Positions 1 to 8,382 of a DNA stretch of 64,000 nt are shown here, piece by piece. The position numbers and the translations under genes were made by a program. The notes beneath the pieces were generated by a model. The model was not told the DNA's origin. It made no database searches and saw nothing but the letters and a program-made list of their open reading frames with translations. The stretch covers positions 62,001-126,000 of the forward strand of contig JAXGMN010000039.1 in NCBI GenBank assembly GCA_040768665.1, read 5' to 3'. Each line of letters begins with the position of its first letter. Positions within the stretch are counted from its first letter, which is position 1. The stretch comes from JABWBD01 sp040768665. Its GTDB lineage: Bacteria; Planctomycetota; Planctomycetia; Pirellulales; Thermoguttaceae.

Positions 1-1130
1 CTCTGGTAGTCGAGGCGGTCCTCAAGCACCTCGGCGACCGTCGTCGAACGCAGGTCGATGGGAACGGCAATCCGGTCCAGACCGGGCGGCTCCTGGCAAT
101 TGCACTTTCCGATCCGCTTTTGGCGGTCGGCCAGTAGGGCAGGCAGGTCGAGTTCGTAAACCCGTGTGCCGGAGGGAAGGTCCAGTCGGAATGGCCGCAT
201 GTCGTACCCCACGCCCAAGAGGATCAGGTCTCTTCCACCACGGCGGGCAAACTCGAGGATCGCAAGGTCGAGGTGGCGGGTCCGCGCAGCAATCATGTCG
301 CCCAATTGCGGGGAGCGCCCGCAGAATCGCTCTGCCAGAGCCATGCCATGCTCGGCAGCTAGCGGAGCTGCGTAAGGATCAACGAACAGGCCGCCGCTTT
401 CCCTTGCACGTATGCCCGCGATCAACTCGGCCGAGGAAATCAGCTTGTGCCGATAGAGCGTGTTTATTCTTTCGGTTGAATCGCCGTCGGTCCGGAGTTT
501 GTCCGCCTGGCGGGCGTAGTAGACCATGACCGCTTCCGCCACCTCCGCCGAGCCATTGCGAAACTGGACGATGATTTGTTCCACAACAGGCTTGCCGTTG
601 AGAAACCGTTTTCGAATCCGGGCATGTCGTTGGGGCTCGACGCTCGCGGTTACGTCGAGCCGTCCGCAGCTTGGCCGAAGGAACTTGATCTCCCCTTTTA
701 CGAGCCAAAGGGCCATTGATTTGTCTGTGCCGGCCAGCGGGTGCACGCCGACAGCGGGCCATCCTGGAAGCAACGAAGCCAACGCAATGCCGCCGGTGTA
801 ATCCGCCGAGAGGAACAACAAAGCTGCCTGGTGAGTGCAGTGTTGATTCGTCGATTCTGCGATCAACGGCAGGCTGGTACGGGCGAAACCGGGCTCCACC
901 GAGTCCACTCGCCATCGCACGAAACCAAGGACCGGGATTTGCTCGTGCAGAAGTTCGGTCAGGACTTGGGGATGGTAGCGGTAGTTCTTATCCACTTCCC
1001 ACAATGCCTGGAAACGGTCCGCTGCATCCTTCTCGGTCGTCGCACTGTTGCCCGGACCGACTGCATGCAACGGCGAAGTGCTGGCGGAATCGACGCGGAG
1101 AAAGTGTTCATCAGACAAGGGTTTCATCAT
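1..1130 (-). CDS. Thioesterase-like (hotdog) domain fused to LCM-type SAM methyltransferase, truncated by the window edge
   Basis: Open from the paired ATG codons at 1130/1127 to the left edge, so the C-terminus is missing (376 codons seen). Residues about 25-195 read as a hotdog thioesterase domain of the YiiD_C/DUF4442 type: a segment TNQHCTHQAALLF, then SADYTGGIA, then KGEIKFLRPS. Residues about 205 onward match the leucine carboxyl methyltransferase/TIGR00027 family: FVDPYAAPLA, IAARTRHLD, the SAM-binding motif LILLGVGYDMRPF, and YELDLPALLADRQ. LCM-type enzymes methylate carboxyl or hydroxyl groups, often on secondary metabolites; the substrate here is unknown. No strong Shine-Dalgarno sits next to the start, so the start is uncertain, but the frame is continuous through both domains. 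It is divergent from the kinase gene at 1423. The fusion is an observation; the joint function is inference. Confidence 0.8.
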   Translation of the reverse strand, partial: MMKPLSDEHFLRVDSASTSPLHAVGPGNSATTEKDAADRFQALWEVDKNYRYHPQVLTELLHEQIPVLGFVRWRVDSVEPGFARTSLPLIAESTNQHCTHQAALLFLSADYTGGIALASLLPGWPAVGVHPLAGTDKSMALWLVKGEIKFLRPSCGRLDVTASVEPQRHARIRKRFLNGKPVVEQIIVQFRNGSAEVAEAVMVYYARQADKLRTDGDSTERINTLYRHKLISSAELIAGIRARESGGLFVDPYAAPLAAEHGMALAERFCGRSPQLGDMIAARTRHLDLAILEFARRGGRDLILLGVGYDMRPFRLDLPSGTRVYELDLPALLADRQKRIGKCNCQEPPGLDRIAVPIDLRSTTVAEVLEDRLDYQ

Positions 1131-1422
1131 TGCACCCAAAATGGCGGAGCTTGCCTTCCTTCGAATAGTGCCCCGTACCTGTCTCGGACCGCTTGAGCCA
1201 GACGCATTCTCTCAATGGCTGTCGCAACGCGTCAACCGTGAGCCGCGCGCTTTTGTTGAATTAATTCGTCAGTGTTGTATTTTCGTATCCTATGATTGAT
1301 ATGGGCGAAAAAGCCTGCACAGCCCGTAGACCTTTCGCAACCGGCAGCAGGGTATGGAGTGCTGCTTCTGAAGTGAGAAGGTAGAGTTGTGAAAATGCGC
1401 CGGTCGTTTCCAGAGAGTGGTT

Positions 1423-4400
1423 ATGGATCAAGAATTCGGGGAGGTCAGCACGAGTACGGGAATTGATTCCGGTGACGGTCTTGTCGTTGCCGGCCAGTTC
1501 CGCCTGGACAGGCTGCTCGGGGAAACCCGGGGCACGAGCACATGGCTCGGTTTCGACGAGCAGAACGACGAATCCGTGGTTATCAAGGCAATTCCGCTGT
1601 CGTCGTTGCCTGCCGGGGCGCTGATGCGTCTGGAGCACGAGGCAGCCTTGCTGGCACGGGTCCAAAGCCCTTGGTTTCCCTCGGTTCTGTACGCCGGCAG
1701 ACAGCGTAAGACGTTCTTTCTGGTGTCTCGATATGCGCCCGGCGAGTCTTTGCAGAAGCGACTCGCTCGCGGTCCTCTCCAGATCCATGACGCGGTGAGA
1801 ATAGGGCGTGGGCTCTTCTCGGCTCTACGCGATCTGCACCGCGAGCATGTCTTGCACCGCGGGATCCGGGCAACCAACTTGATTGTCAACGAGCAGGGGC
1901 CGGTGATTTCGGCGGTCCTGGTGGACTTCGGCCCCGCTCACGCTATCACGGCAGAGGCTTCGTTGCCGCACCAGTGTGTCGAGGCTGCGCTGTATGTCTC
2001 CCCGGAACAGGCGGGCTCGATTGATCGCGACATCACGGAAGCTTCGGACCTCTACTCAGCGGGAATCGTCCTGTTTCAGTGTTTTGCGGGCCGACCGCCT
2101 TTCTCGGGCGAAAGTACGGGCGACGTACTGTTCGAGCATATGACTGCTCGCGTTCCGGAGTTGCGAAGCCTGGGGATCCCGGTCCCACGGGCTTTGGACG
2201 AACTCGTCGCACGCTTGCTTCGCAAGGATCCTCGCGACCGGTATCAGTCGGCCGAAGCGGTCCTGGCGGACCTCGACGCGATTGGGGAGGGGCTCGCACG
2301 CGGCGAAATCGATCCTGCGGTCGTGATCGGCGCACTGGACCGGCGATGCACGTTGACGGACCCGGCCTTTGTCGCGCGCGGCGAGGAATTGGAATCACTC
2401 GATGCTCAGTTCGCGGAGGTGCGAAGCGGGGTCGGCGGTCTCGTTCTGATCGAAGGTGAATCCGGAGGTGGAAAGTCTTGGCTGCTAGCGGAGGCGGCGC
2501 AGCGGGCGACCCGTGAAGGATTATGGGTTCTCCGCGGTCAAGGCACAGGGGAAGTCGCACAGAGGCCTTTTCGTCTGCTGGACGGGGTCGTTGAGGCTTT
2601 TTTGAACGCCGCCGGTTCACGGCCGGAACTGGCGGATTCGACCCGCCGCCGCCTGGGTGGGCATGCCCAGGCAGTTTGCGCGGCGATTCCTAACTTATCT
2701 GCGGTTCTGGACAGCGAGGAAGTCCACGTAACTGCGCCCGAGGCGTTTGCGGAAACACGGACTGTGCAGGCACTCGCACATTTTCTCAACGCAATCGGCG
2801 GACCGGAAAGACCGGTTCTGATTATCCTCGATGATTGCCAGTGGGCCGACGAACTTACGTACAAACTGATCCGGCAATGGCATTCGCTCCTTGCCGCGAA
2901 CGATTCGGCAAGGCATGTGCTGGTCATCGCCGCGTTCCGCTCAGAGGAGATACCCGAGGACCATCTGCTGCGAAGGCTCGACCCCGCCGTTCACCTGCGT
3001 TTGTCCCCTTTCTCTCCGCCGGAAACCCGCCGGTTGATCGAATCGATGGCAGGACGAGTACCGGAGCCGGCCGTCGAACTAGTAACGCGGCTTGCGGAGG
3101 GAAGCCCGTTTATGGCGTCGGCCGTGCTGCGCGGGATGATCGAATCCGGGGCACTGGTTGCCGACGCGGGGGGGTGGCGGCTTGAGCCTCTAGCGATGGA
3201 CAGTCTTCGTCCATCGAGCCTTGCGGCAAGCCTTTTGAGTCGTCGTCTTGAATTGCTGCCTCGGGAGAGCGTGCAGCTCTTGGCGACGGGGGCGGTGCTG
3301 GGGAAGGAATTCGAGTTGGATATTGCCGCCGAGCTTGCCTGTCAGACACCCTCGCAGGCGATCGCAGCGGTCGACGAGGCCAGGCGCCGGCGATTGGCCT
3401 GGTTGCGTCCCGACGGCGCGCGCTGTGTGCTCGTGCATGACCGAATCCGTTCGGCCCTGCTGGCGCGGATGACGCCCGAAGAGCGGCGTGAGCTTCATCG
3501 CCGAGCGGCTCGCGATCTCTGCAACCGTCATCCGCACCGCATTTCGGAACTGGCTTACCATTTCGACGCGGCCGGCGACAGCGTCGCGGCTCTGCCACAC
3601 GCGATTCGAGCGGCTGAGCAGGCCCGAGCCCGCCACGCTCTCGACGTTGCCGAGCAACAGTATCGAATCGCCCAGCGCGGAGCGGATGGTGCGGACAAGA
3701 GGACCCGGTACCAGATTGCGGAAGGCCTTGGCGACGTGCTCATGCTTCGGGGATGCTACGATGCGGCCCAGCCGTTGTTCGAGGAAGCGGCCAGGCTCGC
3801 TGACGGGGCTTACACGCGAGCTCAGATTCGCGGCAAGCTCGGCGAGTTGGATTTCAAGCGCGGCGAGATGCTCGGCGCGATCGACGCCTTTACGTCAGCG
3901 CTCCGAATGCTGGGGGAGTCTGTCCCGCGGCGCCGTACCGTTCTCGTCTTGATGCTCGTATGGGAGACGCTCGTCCAGGCGCTCCACACCGCCTTTCCCT
4001 CCTGGTTCGTCCACCGCCGCCAGGAGCTTCCCAGCGAAGCCGAGCGTCTGAGCCTGCGATTGCTCAGCAATCTCGCGCATGGCTGTTGGTACTGCGACAA
4101 CATAAGGGCTGTATGGGCGCATCTCCGCGAAATGAACCTTGCGGAACGTTACCCACCAACGGCCGAGTTGGCTCAAGCCTATGGAGAACATGCGCCGGCG
4201 ATGAGTCTGGTCGCCTGGTTTCGCCGCGGGACTGTCTACGCCGAAAAGGCGATTGCAATCCGGCGAAGTCTTGGCGACCTTTGGGGACAGGGGCAGGCCC
4301 TGGTCTACTATGGCATCGTGCTCTACGCGGCATCCCGGTTCGATGAGTGCATCGAGAAATGCCGCGAGGCGATCCGGCTCCTCGAGCGGCTCGGCGACTT

Positions 4401-5658
4401 CTGGCAGGTCCATATGGCGCGGTACCAACTTGCCGCGTCGCTGTATCATCTCGGAGACCATCGCGGCGCCGTGGAACAGGCGCAGTTGAACCGGAAGTCC
4501 GGGCTGGAAACGGGCGACGAACAAGCTTCGGGCATCATTCTCGACGTATGGGCTCGGGCCGCCGGCGGCAATGTGCCGGAAGAAATCCTGCAAGAAGAAC
4601 TGCAGCGAAGCCGACACGACACACAGGGCATCGTCCAGGTACTTCTGGCCGAGGGAGTTCGCTTGCTGGGGGCCGGGCAGCTTGCCCGGTCGGCGGCAAT
4701 TTTCGAAGAAGCGATTTCGGTTGCCAAGCAGTCGCCTGTCAAGAACGCTTACACGCTCCCCGTGTTCATTTGGGGGGCAACTGCATACCGTCGCATGGCG
4801 GAAGAAACGCACGACGCGACGCCCGTGCGCCGACTGGCGTTTCTTTGCCGAGCGGACGCGCTGGCGCGCCGTGCCATCCGCGCTTCGAGGCTCTGCCGCA
4901 ACGACCTCCCGCAAGCGCATCGCGAGCGCGGTCTGGTTCTGGCATTCCGCGGCCGGACTGCAGCAGCGCGTCGTTCGTTCGAGCGGAGCCTGGACGTGGC
5001 CCGCGAACTCCGCGCCCGGTACGAGCATGCTCAGACCCTTCTCGCCCGCGCCCGGATCGGCCGGGAACTGGATTGGCCGGAGGCTGAACGGGATTTCGCC
5101 GAAGGGCAACTTATCCTGGCGGAACTGCGGAGTCTCGGCGAAGCCGATTCGGGCACGCACCATTCGGCCGAGCCGGCTACTCTCTCGCTGGCCGATCGAT
5201 TCGATACCGTGCTCGACTCCGGCCGCCGCATCGCCTCGGCCCTCTCGCCGTCGGCCATCTACGAAGAGGTATGCGCCGCCGCGCTTCGCCTACTCCGCGG
5301 CGAACACTGCTTGGTGCTCCAGGTCGACGAGAGCTCCAATTCCTTGTGGCTTACGCCGATCGCCGGAGACTCGACCGTGCAGATCGGAAAGGGGCTGGTC
5401 GAGCAGGCGGTGGGCGCTGCACGCGCAGTGGCGTCGATCGAAGAGTTATCGCCGCCGGGAAACAATGCGACCGCTAGTTCCGGTGAACGCTCGGTCCTCT
5501 GTGTGCCGATCTTCGCTCGCGGCCAGGCGGTCGCATGCCTTTGCGTCACCCACGAACAGGTCCGCGGTCTGTTCGGAACCGACGAAGAACGCCTTGCCGA
5601 CTTTGTCGCAACCATCGCGGGCGCCGCGCTGGAAAACGCCGAGGGTTTGCCGAACTGA
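1423..5658 (+). CDS. PknK-like multidomain protein: Ser/Thr kinase-like, AAA/STAND ATPase, TPR-like region, GAF
   Basis: About 1411 aa. Residues 20-285 are a protein-kinase fold with the lysine of VIKAIP (K55) and DFG (D168), but the catalytic loop reads HRGIRATN, so the usual HRD aspartate is Gly. Residues about 310-600 are an AAA/STAND module with Walker A GESGGGKS (345-352) and Walker B IILDDCQWAD (467-476). A long helical TPR-like region follows, then GAF at about 1255-1408. In related trifunctional kinase/ATPase/histidine-kinase proteins GAF runs straight into the histidine kinase; here the frame stops at TGA 5656-5658 just after AEGLPN, and the continuation lies in the -1 frame (next entry). 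ATG 1423 is chosen over GTG 1417 because a GAGAG-like site precedes it at suitable distance. Cytoplasmic sensor/regulator; signal unknown. Confidence 0.85.
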   Translation: MDQEFGEVSTSTGIDSGDGLVVAGQFRLDRLLGETRGTSTWLGFDEQNDESVVIKAIPLSSLPAGALMRLEHEAALLARVQSPWFPSVLYAGRQRKTFFLVSRYAPGESLQKRLARGPLQIHDAVRIGRGLFSALRDLHREHVLHRGIRATNLIVNEQGPVISAVLVDFGPAHAITAEASLPHQCVEAALYVSPEQAGSIDRDITEASDLYSAGIVLFQCFAGRPPFSGESTGDVLFEHMTARVPELRSLGIPVPRALDELVARLLRKDPRDRYQSAEAVLADLDAIGEGLARGEIDPAVVIGALDRRCTLTDPAFVARGEELESLDAQFAEVRSGVGGLVLIEGESGGGKSWLLAEAAQRATREGLWVLRGQGTGEVAQRPFRLLDGVVEAFLNAAGSRPELADSTRRRLGGHAQAVCAAIPNLSAVLDSEEVHVTAPEAFAETRTVQALAHFLNAIGGPERPVLIILDDCQWADELTYKLIRQWHSLLAANDSARHVLVIAAFRSEEIPEDHLLRRLDPAVHLRLSPFSPPETRRLIESMAGRVPEPAVELVTRLAEGSPFMASAVLRGMIESGALVADAGGWRLEPLAMDSLRPSSLAASLLSRRLELLPRESVQLLATGAVLGKEFELDIAAELACQTPSQAIAAVDEARRRRLAWLRPDGARCVLVHDRIRSALLARMTPEERRELHRRAARDLCNRHPHRISELAYHFDAAGDSVAALPHAIRAAEQARARHALDVAEQQYRIAQRGADGADKRTRYQIAEGLGDVLMLRGCYDAAQPLFEEAARLADGAYTRAQIRGKLGELDFKRGEMLGAIDAFTSALRMLGESVPRRRTVLVLMLVWETLVQALHTAFPSWFVHRRQELPSEAERLSLRLLSNLAHGCWYCDNIRAVWAHLREMNLAERYPPTAELAQAYGEHAPAMSLVAWFRRGTVYAEKAIAIRRSLGDLWGQGQALVYYGIVLYAASRFDECIEKCREAIRLLERLGDFWQVHMARYQLAASLYHLGDHRGAVEQAQLNRKSGLETGDEQASGIILDVWARAAGGNVPEEILQEELQRSRHDTQGIVQVLLAEGVRLLGAGQLARSAAIFEEAISVAKQSPVKNAYTLPVFIWGATAYRRMAEETHDATPVRRLAFLCRADALARRAIRASRLCRNDLPQAHRERGLVLAFRGRTAAARRSFERSLDVARELRARYEHAQTLLARARIGRELDWPEAERDFAEGQLILAELRSLGEADSGTHHSAEPATLSLADRFDTVLDSGRRIASALSPSAIYEEVCAAALRLLRGEHCLVLQVDESSNSLWLTPIAGDSTVQIGKGLVEQAVGAARAVASIEELSPPGNNATASSGERSVLCVPIFARGQAVACLCVTHEQVRGLFGTDEERLADFVATIAGAALENAEGLPN
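5643..5649 (+). promoter_or_regulatory. Candidate -1 frameshift heptamer G GGT TTG
   Basis: The seven bases fit the X XXY YYZ slippery pattern in the zero frame of the upstream gene (codons GGT TTG). A one-base backward slip resumes at GCC 5649 and gives A-E-G-L-A-E-L-K, joining GAF to the coiled coil before the histidine kinase domain. The zero-frame stop is three codons downstream. A missing T in the read would give the same appearance, so recoding is a hypothesis. Confidence 0.4.
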
Positions 5659-7301
5659 AGCACTTGAACGAAACGCTCGAGCGGCGGGTGGCCGAACGGA
5701 CTGCAGCCGCCGAGGCGGCCAACGAGGCCAAGAGCCGGTTCCTGGCCACGATGAGCCACGAGATCCGCACACCGATGAACGGCGTGCTTGGAATGACCGA
5801 ACTGGCACTGCGAACCACGCTCACGGATCAGCAACGCAACTATCTCTCGGTGGTCAAACAGTCGGCCGGGGCACTGTTGAGCCTGCTGAACGACGTGCTC
5901 GACCTATCGAAGATCGAGGCGGGCAAGATGGACCTGGAAAGGATTGCCTTCTCGCTCCGCGACGTCGTAGAAGACGCCGTCCGCCTGTTCGGGTTAGCGG
6001 CCTCGCAAAAGGGGATCGAACTTGCCTGCCGCGTTGCGCCCGAAGTGCCGGAGGAAGTCGTGGGCGACCCCGTGCGGCTTCGCCAGGTGATCGTCAACCT
6101 GGTGGGCAATGCAATCAAGTTTACCGAACGAGGCGAGGTGTTCGTCAACGTGGAATCGGAGGCGAACGATGGCAAGCCAGCGACCCTGCATTTCACCGTT
6201 GAGGACACGGGCATCGGAATTCCCGCCGACAAGCAGCAATACGTCTTCGAGGCATTCCGCCAAACCGACAGTTCAACCACGCGACGGTTCGGAGGCACGG
6301 GGCTCGGGTTGTCCATCTCGTCGCAACTGGTGGCGCTCATGCGTGGTCGGATCTGGCTCGAAAGCGAACTCGGAAGCGGAAGCCGCTTCCATTTCACAGT
6401 CGACTTCGACGAAGCGACGTCGGCCGGACTGCAGTTGCCGCCCACCATCACGGCCGGCGGCGCGGCACTGGTCGTCAGCTCCCATGCCCGCGGCCGACAG
6501 GGTTATCAGGAGATCCTTGCTTCTCTTGGCGTGAAGTCGGTCGTCGCGGAAGGACCGGATCGGGCTATTGGGGCGATCAGGCAGGCGGCGGCTGAGGGGA
6601 ACCCGTTCTCGCTGTTGCTAGTCGATACCGGTACCTCGAACGTGAGCGGCCTCGAGGTGCTTGAACGGCTCGGACGAGACGCACCAGCAGACGTCCCTCC
6701 CGTTCTGGTGCTGACTCCGGCCGCTCAATTCGACCTCCTCGGGCACGAGGGGCAATTGGCCGCCGACCGCTGCCTTACGAAGCCGATCAAGGCATCAGAA
6801 TTGCGGGAGGCGGTCGAAGCGGTGCTCGGGGCGACACCCGGCCAGGCGTCTCCCACCGTCGAGGGCGACGCGGTCGGCGATCAGCCGTCGCTTTCGGTGC
6901 TCGTGGCCGACGACAGTCCGGTCAATCAGGAAGTCGCCGCCGGGCTGGTGGAGTTGGAAGGCCACAGCGTGCAGACCGTCGATAACGGCCGGGAAGCCGT
7001 CGAGGCGGTCCGCCGCGGGAATTTCGACGTGGTCTTCATGGACTTGGAAATGCCCGAAATGGACGGACTCGCGGCAACGGCGGCCATTCGTGCGATGGAA
7101 GTCCCGTCGGCGCGCCATGTCCAGATCTACGCGATGACCGCCCATGTCCTGGCCGGCTTCCGGGAACAATGCATCGATGCGGGTATGGACGGCTATATCT
7201 CCAAACCGATACAACCGGAAGAACTGCGCCAAGCCCTCGCCGCCGTTCGAAATCGCCTGGCACCGCTTGCTCGCTGTTCGCCAACGTCGCCCCGTCAGTA
7301 A
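5649..7301 (+). CDS. Histidine kinase plus two receiver domains (C-terminal half of the kinase/ATPase protein)
   Basis: This frame starts sensibly only at the junction with the preceding gene: no in-frame ATG lies between 5649 and the HisKA motif, and the ATG at 5535 reads out-of-frame GAF sequence. Order: coiled coil LNETLERRVAERT, HisKA with MSHEIRTPMNG (His codon 5757-5759), HATPase with NLVGNAIKF and GGTGLGLSIS, a degenerate receiver (about 6600-6830, LLVDTGTSN and a KPI lysine), then a canonical receiver (about 6897-7250) with ADDSPVNQE, phospho-acceptor Asp in FMDLEMPEMDG (codon 7041-7043) and SKPIQPEE. Fused to the upstream gene it would make about 1961 aa. It autophosphorylates and passes phosphate to its own receivers by family knowledge. 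The stop TAA belongs to a repeat element that starts there. Confidence 0.82.
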   Translation, partial: AELKHLNETLERRVAERTAAAEAANEAKSRFLATMSHEIRTPMNGVLGMTELALRTTLTDQQRNYLSVVKQSAGALLSLLNDVLDLSKIEAGKMDLERIAFSLRDVVEDAVRLFGLAASQKGIELACRVAPEVPEEVVGDPVRLRQVIVNLVGNAIKFTERGEVFVNVESEANDGKPATLHFTVEDTGIGIPADKQQYVFEAFRQTDSSTTRRFGGTGLGLSISSQLVALMRGRIWLESELGSGSRFHFTVDFDEATSAGLQLPPTITAGGAALVVSSHARGRQGYQEILASLGVKSVVAEGPDRAIGAIRQAAAEGNPFSLLLVDTGTSNVSGLEVLERLGRDAPADVPPVLVLTPAAQFDLLGHEGQLAADRCLTKPIKASELREAVEAVLGATPGQASPTVEGDAVGDQPSLSVLVADDSPVNQEVAAGLVELEGHSVQTVDNGREAVEAVRRGNFDVVFMDLEMPEMDGLAATAAIRAMEVPSARHVQIYAMTAHVLAGFREQCIDAGMDGYISKPIQPEELRQALAAVRNRLAPLARCSPTSPRQ

Positions 7302-7420
7302 CCGTTCACGGGGCGGAAAAGGGGGACAGGTCCATGTTTTCGGCCAACGTCTTTAGACGCCAAAACACCCGAATCGGCCGAAAAATGGACCAGTCCCCGG
7401 CCGTGGGCGTGAACGGTTAT
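7298..7420 (+). repeat. Type-B palindromic intergenic repeat, copy 1
   Basis: Outer arms GTAACCGTTCACG and CGTGAACGGTTA, inner arms ggggacaggtccatg...ttcggcc against ggccgaaaaatggac...cagtcccc, with a variable centre. Related copies at 39550-39673 and 63703-63880, and a diverged one near 12479. The left outer arm supplies the TAA stop of the preceding histidine kinase gene. REP/BIME-like; no associated transposase is in the window. The remaining bases to about 7585 show nothing I recognise. Confidence 0.85.
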
Positions 7421-7638
7421 CCCTGTTAAGATCGGCGAATGATTTCTACGCAGCAGCCCATAACTGCGGAGGCTGAACCGGCGGATCCTCGCAGCACATG
7501 CTACGCTTCATGTTGGCGAGGGCTATTGCGTCACTCGATTCCATTTACTGAATTCTGAGGGCAGTTCCATTCGATACGGCTTCCACAATTCTGATCATTA
7601 CCCGTCATGACGCGTTTGCCTCGGCCGCGTCGAGGCAA

Positions 7639-8349
7639 TTGGCTCCGCGCGGATTCCAGGTCCATGCAGTTACCGTGGACGAGGGATGGCGCCTCGTTCA
7701 GGCCGCGTCGATCGCGCCGCTGATTGCACTGGTGGATCTGGACGCATCCACTCCGCACGGGCGACCCCTTTGGTCGGCGGTGGAGCATGCCTATCGCTGC
7801 CCGATTGTCCTGATAACGACCGTCGACGGCGCCTGCCAGGCTGCCGACACCGTCAAGGACCGCGGCCTTTACGAGTATATCCTGACGACAGCCGTCGAAG
7901 ATCCGGCACGCCTTCCGTTCTTAATTGGCCGCAGCGGATCCGTGACGCGACACGACGGACTGCCGCCGCAGGCAAGGGGCGGCTGGGACGGTCCCATTCT
8001 TGTTCTCGAGGACGATGAGGTCAGCGGAGAACTCACCCGGGGTATCCTCGAGCAGAACGGGTTCGAGGTGGTTCTGGTCCGAACCATCGCGGAGGCGAGG
8101 TTGGCCTTTGTCCGACACCGGCCTATCTTGGCGCTTGTCGACGTCCACCTCGACCATGACAACGGCATCGACTTCGTGCGAGCGATGCGCAACAACAGCG
8201 CCTGGCCTCACACGCCGGTCATTATGGTGAGCAGCGATCAGCACCGGAGCACGGTGATCGACGCCGGAAGAGCCGAGGTGCAAGGTTACCTCGTGAAGCC
8301 GTACGAGCCCGCCGCGTTGATAGGCAAAATCCAGGCGGCCCTGGTTTAG
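7639..8349 (+). CDS. Double-receiver response regulator without output domain
   Basis: 236 aa from TTG 7639. Residues about 113-236 form a complete receiver: acidic pair in LVLEDDEVSG, phospho-acceptor Asp in LVDVHLDHDNG, Ser in IMVSSD and Lys in LVKPYEP. The first half is a degenerate receiver (LIALVDLDAS retained). Its first beta strand, ILIITRHDAF, is encoded upstream of TTG 7639 from about 7588 in the same open frame, but only non-canonical codons (ATT, CTG) lie between the TGA near 7550 and that strand. The true start is therefore unclear: a rare start codon or a small indel are both possible. Placed just after the multidomain kinase, it is a likely phosphorelay partner. It has no DNA-binding domain. 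Confidence 0.8.
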   Translation: MAPRGFQVHAVTVDEGWRLVQAASIAPLIALVDLDASTPHGRPLWSAVEHAYRCPIVLITTVDGACQAADTVKDRGLYEYILTTAVEDPARLPFLIGRSGSVTRHDGLPPQARGGWDGPILVLEDDEVSGELTRGILEQNGFEVVLVRTIAEARLAFVRHRPILALVDVHLDHDNGIDFVRAMRNNSAWPHTPVIMVSSDQHRSTVIDAGRAEVQGYLVKPYEPAALIGKIQAALV

Positions 8350-8382
8350 CCTACGAAGTGCGTCCGGCGACGGCTCCGGTGC

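Noticed and set aside
4571..6202. 543-codon plus-strand frame overlapping kinase and histidine kinase
   Set aside because: Ser/Arg-rich out-of-frame sequence with no domain.
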